Assembly (NCBI RefSeq): GCF_019599145.1 | Contig: NZ_CP080647.1 | Coordinates: 8,990,001 to 9,054,000 of the forward strand | Direction of reading: 5' to 3' | DNA: 64,000 nt | Origin: Streptomyces akebiae | GTDB lineage: Bacteria > Actinomycetota > Actinomycetes > Streptomycetales > Streptomycetaceae | Shown: piece by piece, positions 46,214-55,377 of the stretch | Numbering within the stretch: position 1 is the stretch's first letter | How the letters are laid out: the number at the start of each line of letters is the position of its first letter | Notes under the pieces: generated by a model | What the model was told of the DNA's origin: nothing | Databases searched by the model: none | What the model saw: the letters and a program-made list of their open reading frames with translations, nothing else | Translations under genes and position numbers: made by a program

Positions 46214-47244
46214 CCTTTCGGCTCCTGTCCTTCGCGTCGCAGTCTGGAAGGTGACGTGTCGAACCACCGACGTACCGCACGAGTGAGGCTGGACTGTTCC
46301 TGCATCCCCAGGCTGGCCGCGATCTGCGAGAAGGGCAGGTCGGTCGTCGTGATCAAGTCCAGGGCCTGACTCCTGCGTACACGATCGACGACGCCGGAGA
46401 AGGTCGTGCCCTCCTGGGACAGGGACCGCTGCAGTGAACGCGGGTGGAGACTCAGCAGGCGCGCGACTTTCGACAGGTCCGGACCGCTGGATCCGAGCTG
46501 TTCGCCGAGAATCGCCGCGACCAGGTCCGACATCGGCACGTGCTGATGGCCGAAGTGCGTTTCGAGATGGTCCATCGCGATGTCGTGAAGCAGGTCGTCG
46601 CCGCCGCTGACCGGTGTCGAGAACAGTTGGCTCGGGACGCGCAGGACCGCGCTCGGACAGTCGAATCTGACCTCGGCCCCGAAGTACTTCCGGTAGGAGC
46701 TTTCCTGTGCCAGGCGAGCGTGTGGAAGCAGGACCGAACGAAGTCCGTAGGGTGCGTCGCCGTGGATCAGCGTCAGGACTTGGTGGACGATCCCGATGCC
46801 GTAGTCGATCGCCTGTGGTGAGGCGTTGATGCCCGTGGTTCTGTAGTGGAGGCCGACCACACCGGGACTTCCCAGCGGATCGTCGGTTTCCTCCAGTGAG
46901 AGGGCCGGGCTGTAGACGAACAGGTACCGGCTCGCGCACTCGACGGCCTCGCCGATCGTGCGTGCGTTCTCCATGGCGATCGCCAGCGGTCCCAGCACAT
47001 GCAGATCCTGCTGCGCCGCCATCCTCAACCCGAGGTCCGGAAGCGCGAATCGGGCGGCCGTTTCCTCGAGAACGCGCTCGACCAGTCGGAGACTGGCGAA
47101 CGAGTTGCCCTCGGCGATCCTCGCCTCGTCGAAGCCATATGCCGCGAGGAGTTCGGGGCCCGAGCCGCCGATCTCGGTGACGAGCGCGGACAGCCCCTGC
47201 AGGGCAGAGCACCGGACAGGAAGATCGGTGTCACGCAAGGACAA
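46192..47244 (-). CDS. AraC-family transcriptional regulator (OruR-like)
   Basis: 350 residues with the same architecture as the regulator at 8963: an arabinose-binding-like sensor domain (LRLVERVLEETAARF, GPLAIAMENARTIGEAVE) and a C-terminal AraC DNA-binding domain (SLHPRSLQRSLSQEGTTF, SQIAASLGMQEQSSLTRAVR, RWFDTSP). The start is TTG at 47244 after AAGGA. It is divergent from another AraC gene at 47339, with a 94-base gap holding both promoters. Candidate regulator of the nearby hydrolase, MBL and thiolase genes. Confidence 0.9.
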   Translation of the reverse strand: MSLRDTDLPVRCSALQGLSALVTEIGGSGPELLAAYGFDEARIAEGNSFASLRLVERVLEETAARFALPDLGLRMAAQQDLHVLGPLAIAMENARTIGEAVECASRYLFVYSPALSLEETDDPLGSPGVVGLHYRTTGINASPQAIDYGIGIVHQVLTLIHGDAPYGLRSVLLPHARLAQESSYRKYFGAEVRFDCPSAVLRVPSQLFSTPVSGGDDLLHDIAMDHLETHFGHQHVPMSDLVAAILGEQLGSSGPDLSKVARLLSLHPRSLQRSLSQEGTTFSGVVDRVRRSQALDLITTTDLPFSQIAASLGMQEQSSLTRAVRRWFDTSPSRLRREGQEPKGQSAPID

Positions 47245-47338
47245 ATCCTTGTCGCCTCAGGGCAAGTACCGGAATGTTTCGACGAAGCAAACTACGAGTC
47301 ACGACCGAGAGGAAAACTTCTATCGAGCTGGAGCCGAA

Positions 47339-48292
47339 GTGACTGTAGCCCCATCCATGCTAAGCCCCGCCGGCCTGCTGACACCCGAAGAGTTGGACGT
47401 CCGCTGGAGGCTCGCCGTCCGCGACCGCCTTGCCTCCATGGACCTGCGGCTCACCGGGCCGGTCAAGCGCCTCGGATCTGCCGAGGAACTGGACCTCGGA
47501 GACCTTCTCATCACCGACTGGGTGTGCCCGCAGGTCGAAGGGATCCGAGGCAGAAACGCAGTGCGTCAGGACGATGACGCGCTGCTGCTCCTCGCCGCCA
47601 GCGCCGGCCAACAGATCATCGAGACGTCTGACGAGACCGTCATCCTGCGACCAGGAACGGTTCTCGTGATGAGCACCCGCACCACCGGGCGGTTCGTCAT
47701 CCCGGATCACCTGGCCAAACGAACCGTCCGGGTGCCCATGAGCGCGCTGTCCCCGTTCGACGCGGGGGGCGGTGCACCCGGTTGCCTGCTCCTGGACACG
47801 GCTCAGAACCCTCTGGCCAACCTGCTCCACGGCTTCCTCATGAGCATGGACCGTCACATCGGGCGGATGTCAGCGGTGGAGGTCGAGGGAGCGCGCAACG
47901 CCCTCCTCGTCCTCATCGCCGGCATGATCCGTGCGAGTCGACCCCACATAGGCGACGACGCGTTCCTGCAACTGTTCCGACGGCGGCTGGAGGACTGGAT
48001 CATCGACCATCTCTCCGGTGGACCGATCAGAGTCGCCGACCTCGCTGCCGCCCACAGCGTTTCTCCGAGGACGGTCCACCGGGCCTTCGCGTCGACCGGG
48101 GACACCGTCGGGGCGGTCATCCGCATGCACCGCCTGGCAGCGGCCAGAGGCGACCTGGTGAACACGAACCTCTGCATTGCCGCCATCGCGCACCGGTGGG
48201 GCTTCTGCGATGCCAGCCACTTCGGACGGGAGTTCCGTCGGGAGTTCTCGCTGTCGCCCGGCGACTACCGGGAAGCCCACGGATGTGCCTGA
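47339..48292 (+). CDS. AraC-family transcriptional regulator (AraC-binding-like domain)
   Basis: 317 residues. The N-terminal domain is the cupin-like AraC-binding-like type (LLLLAASAGQQIIETSDETV; RPGTVLVMSTRTTGRF), followed by the DNA-binding domain (GGPIRVADLAAAHSVSPRTV; FCDASHFGREFRREFSLSP). GTG 47339 has GGAG five bases upstream; ATG 47357 is an alternative. It points toward the hydrolase gene at 48465. The three-copy element at 48321, 50413 and 58537 may be its binding site. Confidence 0.88.
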   Translation: MTVAPSMLSPAGLLTPEELDVRWRLAVRDRLASMDLRLTGPVKRLGSAEELDLGDLLITDWVCPQVEGIRGRNAVRQDDDALLLLAASAGQQIIETSDETVILRPGTVLVMSTRTTGRFVIPDHLAKRTVRVPMSALSPFDAGGGAPGCLLLDTAQNPLANLLHGFLMSMDRHIGRMSAVEVEGARNALLVLIAGMIRASRPHIGDDAFLQLFRRRLEDWIIDHLSGGPIRVADLAAAHSVSPRTVHRAFASTGDTVGAVIRMHRLAAARGDLVNTNLCIAAIAHRWGFCDASHFGREFRREFSLSPGDYREAHGCA

Positions 48293-48320
48293 CCGTCTCC
48301 TCGTAGGCCTGACACACCCG

Positions 48321-48350
48321 TACCACCCCGCGGCGCGATCCTTCTATGAG
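48321..48350 (+). promoter_or_regulatory. Conserved 30-bp element, copy 1 (upstream of hydrolase)
   Basis: TACCA-N3-C-N-CGGCGC-N5-TTCTATGAG. It is identical to copy 2 (50413-50442) at 24 of 30 positions without gaps, and to copy 3 (58566-58537, minus) at 23 of 30. It ends 114 bases before the hydrolase ATG, in non-coding DNA. Confidence 0.7.
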
Positions 48351-48464
48351 CCCTCACCGGCATTCATGGATTCTGTGGCCGACACCACTACTCGCGAGTG
48401 TCGGACCACTCCGAGTGCACCCCCACACGACCGACGGACCATCGCAAGCGAATCGGAAGATCAC

Positions 48465-49370
48465 ATGAATCGAGAAGACATCGAGTTCAAGGGCGAGGGC
48501 GACGTCACCCTCCGGGGCTGGTTCTATCCGGCCAGGAACACCAGCACGCCGGCACCGGTCGTGGTCCTGGCGCACGGGCTGTCATGCGTCAAGGAGATGC
48601 ACCTCGACGACTATGCCGTGGTCTTCTCCGAAGCCGGCCTCAACGTGCTCGCCTACGATCACCGGAACTTCGGCGACAGTGAGGGAACTCCCCGCCAGGA
48701 GGTCGACCCGGTCCTGCAGTACCGGGATTTCCGGAACGCGATCACCTACGCCACCACCCGCCCCGAGGTGGACGCGTCGAAGATCGGCATCTGGGGCTCC
48801 AGCTTCTCCGGTGGCCACGTCCTCATGGTCGCGGCGATCGACAAGAGGGTGAAGGCCGTCGTCTCCCAGGTGCCGTTCATCACGGGTCCGCGCACCCTGA
48901 GCCGGGCGATCCGGCCGGACTTCATCCCGGTCTTCCGTGCGATCCAGGAGGGCGACCGACTCAACCGGTTCACCGGCGGAGAGCCCGTCATGGTCCCGGT
49001 CGTCGCGGCCGACCCTACGGCGCAGGCCGTGATGCCCGCGGCCGACGCCTACGAGTGGTTCAGCAAGACGTCGGCGGACCGGGCGCCCAACTGGAAGAAC
49101 GAGCTGACGGTGCGAAGCATGGAAATGGTGACCGAGTACGCCCCGGGCACCTTCATCAGCCGCATCGCGCCGACCCCGCTGCTGATGATCGTGGCCGACA
49201 ACGACAGGGTGGCACCGTTCGAGTTGGCCCTCGACGCGTACGCGGAGGCCCGGGAGCCGAAGCAGATCATCGTCAAGCAGGGCGGCCACTTCGACTTCTA
49301 CAGCGGCCCCGGCTTCGACGAGCTCTCCGCAGCCGCACGGGACCACTTCGTCAAGCACCTCCGGGACTGA
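48465..49370 (+). CDS. Alpha/beta hydrolase (UPF0227/DUF1100-like, acetyl-xylan-esterase-type fold)
   Basis: 301 residues. VVVLAHGLSCVKEM oxyanion loop, nucleophile Ser in IGIWGSSFSGGHVL, Asp in IVADNDRVAP and His in KQGGHFDFY make a complete triad. The fold resembles the YcjY/FrsA-like intracellular hydrolases. ATG 48465 is used. The tautomerase gene follows 80 bases later on the same strand, probably in one operon controlled from the 48321 element. Substrate unknown. Confidence 0.9.
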   Translation: MNREDIEFKGEGDVTLRGWFYPARNTSTPAPVVVLAHGLSCVKEMHLDDYAVVFSEAGLNVLAYDHRNFGDSEGTPRQEVDPVLQYRDFRNAITYATTRPEVDASKIGIWGSSFSGGHVLMVAAIDKRVKAVVSQVPFITGPRTLSRAIRPDFIPVFRAIQEGDRLNRFTGGEPVMVPVVAADPTAQAVMPAADAYEWFSKTSADRAPNWKNELTVRSMEMVTEYAPGTFISRIAPTPLLMIVADNDRVAPFELALDAYAEAREPKQIIVKQGGHFDFYSGPGFDELSAAARDHFVKHLRD

Positions 49371-49450
49371 GCCCCCTCCTGAGCCTCCCCTCCTGAGCCA
49401 CATCGACGAGCCGCACCCTCCGTCACCGATCCATCCATCAAGGAGCCGCA

Positions 49451-49891
49451 ATGCCGTACTGGGAGATCTTCACCCCCGAAAACGCCTTCACCCCCGAGGA
49501 CAAGGAACAGCTGTCCCAGAGGATCACCTCGCTCTACACGGACTACGCCTATGACCTGCCGAAGTTCTATGTCGTCGTCCTGTTCAAGGACATGCCGGCG
49601 AACACCATGTACGTCGGTGGCAAGGCGAACAACAACTTCATACGGATCCGCGTGGACCACATCGCCCGGCAGATGGACGACCCCGAGATGCGGTTCCTGT
49701 GCATGGAAATCATCGAGGAGAAGCTGGCGCCGTTCGTGAAGGAGCGCGGCTACGACTGGGAGGTCCACATCGACGAGACCCCCATGGACCTGTGGCGCGT
49801 CCAGGGCCTCGTTCCGCCACCGGCGGAGTCCGACATCGAGAAGCTCTGGGCCAGGGAGAACCAGCCCGTCCCCTACGAGCTGACCGGCTGA
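49451..49891 (+). CDS. Tautomerase-superfamily protein (cis-CaaD-like)
   Basis: 146 residues beginning Met-Pro-Tyr, so the mature protein exposes the catalytic N-terminal Pro1 of the tautomerase superfamily. Length and the strand/loop FYVVVLFKDMPANTMYVGG with FIRIRVDHIARQM fit the two-domain cis-3-chloroacrylate-dehalogenase-like group. By simple counting the place of His28 holds Tyr, so dehalogenase activity is doubtful. AAGGAG lies before the ATG. It probably isomerises an enol or unsaturated acid in the catabolic route. Confidence 0.85.
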   Translation: MPYWEIFTPENAFTPEDKEQLSQRITSLYTDYAYDLPKFYVVVLFKDMPANTMYVGGKANNNFIRIRVDHIARQMDDPEMRFLCMEIIEEKLAPFVKERGYDWEVHIDETPMDLWRVQGLVPPPAESDIEKLWARENQPVPYELTG

Positions 49892-50000
49892 CCCCCTGAC
49901 CGAGGTCCCGAGGCATCGTGAGGTGCTGTCGACCGTGCGTGCCCCGGGACCTCATCACAGGGCATCCGCTACCTCATCGACCGGCCGACCTTTCGCGGGC

Positions 50001-50163
50001 ATCTTGCGCGATCCGCGGATCCCGAGGAGTGAATTGGGAGTTGGGGACAGGATTCCCCACGTCGACCTGCCGACAACCGACGCAGACCGCTTCAGCAGCG
50101 AAAGTATCGCCGGGGACGGCCGTCCCGTCCTGCTCGTCTTCGGTTCCGATGGCGGCGTATGCG
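50001..50163 (+). pseudogene. N-terminal fragment of a redoxin-like protein
   Basis: One frame reads RIPRSELGVGDRIPHVDLPT then RPVLLVFGSDGGVCG, resembling the first strands of a peroxiredoxin or of the thioredoxin-like C-domain of phenol-hydroxylase-type flavoproteins. Afterwards the frame becomes non-protein-like. Identification is tentative. Confidence 0.4.
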
Positions 50164-50412
50164 GATACCGCGCGCAGCTGCCGGTCGCGGGCCCCGCGCG
50201 ATTTCCGGCGAGCCGCGCCACCGGTCGCAGCGATGATCACGCTGTCCAGACCTTTCCGCTCCCTGCCCAGCGAACGGCGCGTCGCGCCGACTGTCGCGAT
50301 CACTCTGGCACTCTGCCCTGCCGCTGTCTCCCCGGGGTTGCTTGTCCTGCGGTGAGCCGTATCTACCGCTCCAGCAGCCATGGTGGTGCTTCAGAGCAAC
50401 GTGGCGCTCGCG

Positions 50413-50442
50413 TACCAGCGCTCGGCGCACTCGTTCTATGAG
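50413..50442 (+). promoter_or_regulatory. Conserved 30-bp element, copy 2 (upstream of MBL hydrolase)
   Basis: TACCA-N3-C-N-CGGCGC-N5-TTCTATGAG, ending 86 bases before the GTG of the MBL gene. See copies at 48321 and 58537. Confidence 0.7.
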
Positions 50443-50528
50443 TCACCGAGCGTGCGTTCATAACGTGACTTCGCCGCCGACGTGCGCAATGCCGCGTCGG
50501 CCGACAACACCGCAACCGGAGGTACCTC

Positions 50529-51413
50529 GTGACCACTGACCCCCACTCCTCGCCGGCCGCACCCATCCGCGCCACGGTCTTCGTCGGTCGCTGGCCGAAT
50601 GTCCCGGCCGAGGAGTTTCCCGGCGTGCCGAACGGCACCTTCTCGCCCACCACGGCCACGCTCGTGAGCGGCGCCACCGAGGTGGTCCTGATCGACGCGC
50701 TCTACCTCAAGGACGACGTCCGCGACCTCGGTGACCTGATCGAGCGCACCGGCAAGAAGCTCACGACGATCTACATCACCCACGATCACGCTGATCACTA
50801 CCTGGGCTGCGGACCGCTCCTGGAGCGGTTCCCGGAGGCGAAGGCCGTGGCGTTGCCCCACGTGGTCGAGTCCATGAAGCAGAACATGCAGCTTCAGATC
50901 GAGCAGTGGCGCATGCTGTTCGGCGACACCTGCATCATGGCGGGGCCGCTTCCGGAGCCGCTCGAAGGCGACACGTTGTACGTCGACGGATCTCCCCTGC
51001 ACATCATCGAGGTGAAGCAGGCCGACATCCATCCCACGAGCATCGTGCACATCCCCGAGATCGACGTCGTCGTGGCCGGTGACTCCATCTACAACGAGAT
51101 CCACCCGATGCTCGGCCTGTCGACGCCCGATGAGTGGCAGGACTGGCTCGAGACCGTCGACACCGTGGAGAGCCTCCGCCCGCGCATGATCGTGTCCGGA
51201 CACCGCAGGCCCGACGGCGACGACTACGCGGTCGAGACGATGATCGCCCAGACCCGCGCCTACATCCAGGACTTCGCGGCTGCCTCCGAGGTCGCGAAGG
51301 ACGCCGAAGAGCTGGTGGCCACCATGGTGGAGAAGTACCCGCACCACGGCAACGTCTGGACGCTCCAGTTCTCGGCCGGCGAGGCGATCGCGAAGCGCGA
51401 TGCCGCTGAGTGA
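50529..51413 (+). CDS. MBL-fold metallo-hydrolase
   Basis: 294 residues. Metal-binding motif HDHADH (His85-x-His87-x-Asp89-His90), later Asp in VVVAGDSIYNEIHP and His in MIVSGHRRPDGDD. It resembles the hydrolases often paired with aromatic or acyl-CoA catabolism, probably cleaving an ester, thioester or lactone. GTG start follows GGAGGTA. The acyl-CoA ligase gene starts 74 bases after its stop, so the two likely share the promoter marked by the 50413 element. Confidence 0.9.
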   Translation: MTTDPHSSPAAPIRATVFVGRWPNVPAEEFPGVPNGTFSPTTATLVSGATEVVLIDALYLKDDVRDLGDLIERTGKKLTTIYITHDHADHYLGCGPLLERFPEAKAVALPHVVESMKQNMQLQIEQWRMLFGDTCIMAGPLPEPLEGDTLYVDGSPLHIIEVKQADIHPTSIVHIPEIDVVVAGDSIYNEIHPMLGLSTPDEWQDWLETVDTVESLRPRMIVSGHRRPDGDDYAVETMIAQTRAYIQDFAAASEVAKDAEELVATMVEKYPHHGNVWTLQFSAGEAIAKRDAAE

Positions 51414-51487
51414 CCGAGCCTGTCACCCGAAGCCCGCACTGTTGCCTTCGCGTTGAAACGCGCCACACCACGATAGGTGACCTCACC

Positions 51488-52954
51488 ATGCAATTCGCCT
51501 CTCTGCCCGACCGTCGCGCCGCATCCACCGCGGATGGGCCCGCGGTTGCCGACGGGCGTCAGTCGCTCACCAATGCCCGGTTCCTGACCCGTGTCCGGGC
51601 TGCTGCTCGTCACCTTCAGGACCTTGGGATCGGTACGGGCGATGTCGTGGCGCTCAAGCTGAGGAACCGCGTCGAGTTCGTGCTTCTGCTGTTCGCGGCC
51701 TGGCGGCTCGGGGCGACCGTCACCCCGGTCAATCCGAGCCTGACCGAGGGTGAGGTCGCACGGCAGCTCCACGACTCGGGCGCACGCGTGCTGGTCGTCG
51801 AGGACGGCACGACCGCCGCAGGCGTCGCCACGCTGGCCGTCGACGACCTGTACGCAGAGGCGGTGGGGTCGGGTCCGACGCCGCAGCTTGACTCGATCGC
51901 GCCGGCACTCCTGATCTACACCAGCGGAACGACGGGCGTACCGAAGGGGGTGATGCTCGACCACTCCAACATCGACGCCATGGCGGCGATGGGGTGCCAG
52001 GCGGTCGAGACCGGGCCGACCGACCGCTGCCTGCTGATCCTGCCGCTCTTCCACGTCAACGCCATCGTGATCAGCGTGCTCATGCCGCTGGTCGCAGGCG
52101 GCAGTGTCTTCATCGCCGACCGGTTCGACCCCGAGACCTTCTTCGATCTCGTCGAGCGGGAGCGGCCCACCTACTTCAGTGCCGTGCCCACGATCTACAA
52201 CGTGCTCGAGGCGCTGCCGGCCGACGTTCGCCCCGACACGTCCTCGCTGCGTTACGGCACGTGCGGCGCGGCACCCGCCTCCGCCGAGTTGCCGATCCGA
52301 TTCGAGGCTCGGTACGGCTTCCCCATCATCGAGGGTTACGGGCTGTCCGAAGGAACCTGCTTCTCCACCGTCAACCCCGTCGCGGGTCCGCGCCGGGCGG
52401 GCACCGTGGGGGTTGCCGTCCCGGGGCAGGAGCTCCGGATCGTCGACGAGCGGGGTAACGAGCTGGCGACCGGCTTGGACGGTGAGGTCATCGTGCGTGG
52501 CCCCAACGTCATGCGTGGTTATCTCGGCCGGCCGGAAGACACCGCGAAGACGATCGTGGACGGCTGGCTGTACACGGGCGACGTGGGCCACCTGGACGCG
52601 GACGGCTACCTGACCCTGGTCGGGCGATCGAAAGACATGATCATCCGTGGTGGCGAGAACATCTACCCCAAGGAGATCGAGGACGTCCTCACGGCTGACC
52701 CGTCTGTCCTCGAGGCCGCCGTCATCGGTGTGCCTGACGACAAGTGGGGAGAGGTGGTAGTCGCCTACGTCCAGCCGCGACCTGGTATGACTGTCCGCCC
52801 CGCGGCTCTGGAAGCGCTGACCGCGCAACACCTCAGTGGCTACAAGCGGCCGACGTCGTTCCTCGTGGTCGACGCCATCCCCAAGAACGCTGTCGGCAAG
52901 ATCGACAAGCCTTCGTTGCGGGCCGCTCACGCCGCAGCCCTGTCATCCCGTTGA
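51488..52954 (+). CDS. Acyl-CoA ligase (AMP-binding, ANL superfamily)
   Basis: 488 residues. P-loop LLIYTSGTTGVPKGVML, A5-type EGYGLSEGTC, A7 YTGDVG, hinge GRSKDMIIRGGENIYPKEIE and catalytic Lys in IPKNAVGKIDK. It activates a carboxylic acid to its CoA ester. ATG 51488 is used, after GATAGGTGACC; an in-frame GTG at 51410 overlaps the MBL stop region and adds a non-conserved stretch. A partner of the thiolase and acyl-CoA dehydrogenase encoded further on in a beta-oxidation-like path (inferred). Confidence 0.92.
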   Translation: MQFASLPDRRAASTADGPAVADGRQSLTNARFLTRVRAAARHLQDLGIGTGDVVALKLRNRVEFVLLLFAAWRLGATVTPVNPSLTEGEVARQLHDSGARVLVVEDGTTAAGVATLAVDDLYAEAVGSGPTPQLDSIAPALLIYTSGTTGVPKGVMLDHSNIDAMAAMGCQAVETGPTDRCLLILPLFHVNAIVISVLMPLVAGGSVFIADRFDPETFFDLVERERPTYFSAVPTIYNVLEALPADVRPDTSSLRYGTCGAAPASAELPIRFEARYGFPIIEGYGLSEGTCFSTVNPVAGPRRAGTVGVAVPGQELRIVDERGNELATGLDGEVIVRGPNVMRGYLGRPEDTAKTIVDGWLYTGDVGHLDADGYLTLVGRSKDMIIRGGENIYPKEIEDVLTADPSVLEAAVIGVPDDKWGEVVVAYVQPRPGMTVRPAALEALTAQHLSGYKRPTSFLVVDAIPKNAVGKIDKPSLRAAHAAALSSR

Positions 52955-53089
52955 CCACCAGCAGGCGCTCGGTGATCGAGGGGCCTGCCGTCTTCGAAGG
53001 TCGGGTGGCCCGCGGGGCGGGATTCCCTCCCGCCACCCGATCGTCCTGGCTTCGATGAGGGTGATGTCGAGGGCGTTGCGCCGCTCGGG
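52955..53089. other. Intergenic, nothing recognised
   Basis: A short spacer between the ligase stop and the hydrolase relic, with no clear signal. Confidence 0.3.
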
Positions 53090-53723
53090 GCGGTTGAGCA
53101 GCAGTCACTGGACGGTGCAGCGTTGCTCGACGCGCTCCGAAGTCGACGTCACCGACCACGTGCCGCCGGTTGGTGTGGGACCACGGGCCATGATCGGCGT
53201 GCCGGGCCGGCCGGCCGGCGCTGCGCATGGCGGTGAAGTTGTCGGGCGTGCCCTGGGGCGAAGATGTCGCACCAGCCGCCGAGCCGGAAGGTGGGCAGGT
53301 CGTGCCGGGCGAACGCGGGAAACCGCCCGGGGGCAACTCACCGTAAGCGGCGCTCGCCAGGCCGTCCGAATCCTGTACGAGCCCGGTGACGCCGCTCACC
53401 ACTCGCGAGGTCGGTGCGGTGACGGCGCATCAGCGTGTCGGCGCCCTGCATGAGAGACCAGGGCGCGGTGATGCCGAGTTCGATCGCGCCGCCGCGCGTC
53501 CACAGGCCGTCGTCCGGATCGGCCCACAAGATCAACCGTGCGATCGCCTTCAGCTCCGGCGCCCTCGACAGCGCCGCCATCCACTGGGTGTTGCCGAAGT
53601 AGCTGCCGCCGCACATGCCGACGGAGCCGTTCGCGTATTCCCGGGCCGGTAGACATCGGCGCGTAGCACGGTGCCGCCACGCATCTCCGCCGGAACATCG
53701 AACTCGATCTGAATCTCTGCCAC
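53090..53723 (-). pseudogene. CocE/NonD-type X-Pro acyl esterase relic
   Basis: Starting with GTG near 53723, EIQIEFDVPAEMRGGTVLRA begins a typical CocE hydrolase. It then jumps to VGMCGGSYFGNTQWMAALSR, where Ser in GGSYFG is the nucleophile, and LILWADPDDGLWTRGGAIE. Later pieces in another frame read GTPDNFTAMRS and ADHGPWSHTNRRHVVGDVDF, with the acid and catalytic-His region. Large internal deletions and frame changes leave about 210 codons of a normally 550-residue enzyme. Confidence 0.75.
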
Positions 53724-53827
53724 GCGCCGCTCATGTGCCTGCCCCGACACTGTCAGGCACATGGTCGAACCCTGCCCCCGTTCCGCACTGCATCCGAACG
53801 GGGGTGGCTACGGTGCTCTCGGGGCGG

Positions 53828-54706
53828 TCACGCCACCGCGTTCAGCAGGTCGGCCAGGAGGTCGGGCCGTTCCAAGGAGATGAAGTGGCCCGCTCCCGGC
53901 ACCTGCGTGAAGTCGGCGGCCGGCAGCAACTCCTTGTCGGCTTGCCGGTCCGAGGGCCGGGACCAGTCGTGCTCCCCGTAGACGAGGTGGACGGGCGCCT
54001 TGACCTCGGGGTAGCGCGAGCGGGCCGCGATGAGGCTGGGCAGGCTCTGGTACACGGCCCGGGCGACGCTCGGGTAGCCGGGGCGACTGCCCACCTGAAG
54101 GAGCTCGTCCACGTAGTCCTCCCGCAGCGCGCTCTCGTCGACCAGCCCGCCCTGCAGGATCCTGCGGAAGACGGCCTTGGGCTCCACCCCGGCGACCACC
54201 GGGCCCACCCCCGGAGTGAGGACACCGCTGACCACCACACGGGCGAGAAGACTGGACCGGGCGATACCGCCGGGGAAGTCGTACGTGTTCACGGCGACGA
54301 CGCGCCGGACCCGCTCGGGCAGGTCGGCCGCGGTGGTCAGGGCGAGCACCGCCCCCATGGACTCCCCGACCAACGTCACGTCATGGAGGTCGAGTTCGGT
54401 CAGAAGCCGCTTGACGCCCGCGCGCATGGCCGGCTCGTCGTACGACGCGCCGGGCACGATCTCGGAGTAGCCCATCCCCGGCAGGTCGAGGGCGTACACG
54501 GTGTACTGGTCCGCGATCAGCGGGATGAGGGAGCGGAAGTGCTCGGCCTGGGTGCGCACGGTGTGCAGCAGGACCACGGGGGCGCCGGTGCCCGCTCTGA
54601 GGTAGCGCAGGGTCCCCTCGTCGCCGCGGTGTCCGGCGCGCGGGGCGATGGTGTGGCTGGTGGTTCCCGGGATGTGAATCGTGGGACGTGGCTCTGGGCT
54701 GGGCAT
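53828..54706 (-). CDS. Alpha/beta hydrolase
   Basis: 292 residues. VVLLHTVRTQAEHFRSLIP, nucleophile Ser in LVGESMGAVLAL, Asp in VYGEHDWSRP and His in PGAGHFISLERPDLL form a complete triad. It is similar to epoxide-hydrolase/haloperoxidase-like and meta-cleavage-product hydrolases. The ATG is at 54706. Two TetR-type palindromes lie 95-135 bases upstream, but no TetR gene is adjacent, so its regulator is elsewhere or lost. Confidence 0.9.
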   Translation of the reverse strand: MPSPEPRPTIHIPGTTSHTIAPRAGHRGDEGTLRYLRAGTGAPVVLLHTVRTQAEHFRSLIPLIADQYTVYALDLPGMGYSEIVPGASYDEPAMRAGVKRLLTELDLHDVTLVGESMGAVLALTTAADLPERVRRVVAVNTYDFPGGIARSSLLARVVVSGVLTPGVGPVVAGVEPKAVFRRILQGGLVDESALREDYVDELLQVGSRPGYPSVARAVYQSLPSLIAARSRYPEVKAPVHLVYGEHDWSRPSDRQADKELLPAADFTQVPGAGHFISLERPDLLADLLNAVA

Positions 54707-54800
54707 CTCGCTGACTTCCCTTTGTGTGAACTGCTGCGGACGGGTGATTCGGACAGGGCCCGCCCGAAGGGGGCCACGGACCAGCCCTTGGATTCATTGA

Positions 54801-54839
54801 GAAACCGACCGGTTTCCATCATCGTAAACCGATCGGTTT
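54801..54839. promoter_or_regulatory. Double TetR-type operator
   Basis: GAAACCGACCGGTTTC (54801-54816) and AAACCGATCGGTTT (54826-54839). The second is a perfect palindrome and the first has one central mismatch; their centres are 24 bases apart. They lie in the promoter region of the hydrolase gene at 53828-54706. Confidence 0.75.
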
Positions 54840-55377
54840 CCGGGCGCAAGGTTGGGGCCGCCATCCGCGGCGGCAGGGTCAGCGCGGTCGCGTCGAGGGC
54901 GCTGCGGCCGAGCGGTCCGGGTCGGCTGGATGAGGCCCCAGGAAGCCGCCTACCTGCTGTTGGGTGCTGTTGCCGACGAGGCGACAGCCTTCCTGGCGCG
55001 CGGCCCGCCCGTCAACACCCTTACGGTCACCGGGCTCCCCTCGTGCTTTGCCGGGGCGATCTCGCGCCGCCCACCGGGCCGAGCGGGCATGTGAGTACGG
55101 TTCCGCTGCGCCGGGGCGGCGGTCTTCTCGGTTTCGTCCGGGCGGCTACGCGGCGCAGCCCCTGGCGAGGATCTCGGCAGCAGCGGCATCGAACTCGGGG
55201 AGGACGCGCGCGAAGGGTCGTGGCCGACCTGCCCGTGCCGGACCTCGCGGGCCGGGACAGTCGGGAAGCGGCCGTCGCCTCGGCCGGCACGACGGACCTC
55301 CCTCGGGCCGGGTAAGTACAGTGCCCGTGGCGATGAAAGGAACAGGCCCCGGCCGGACAGGAGGGGGTGTGGAATCC
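54840..55377. other. Intergenic, no gene supported
   Basis: About 540 bases between the operators and the sigma-factor gene. A regulator gene expected beside the operators is not found; frames are open on both strands but do not resemble TetR. A minus-strand tail (LPEFDAAAAEILARGCAA near 55146) could be the end of a lost gene. Confidence 0.4.

Larger units (their letters stand above)
49892..50528. other. Intergenic with redoxin-like relic and regulatory element
   Basis: About 640 bases. It contains a short protein remnant (50001-50163), a 9-base-arm hairpin GAGGTCCCG/CGGGACCTC (49902-49953) after the tautomerase stop, and the conserved element at 50413. No intact gene. Confidence 0.5.
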
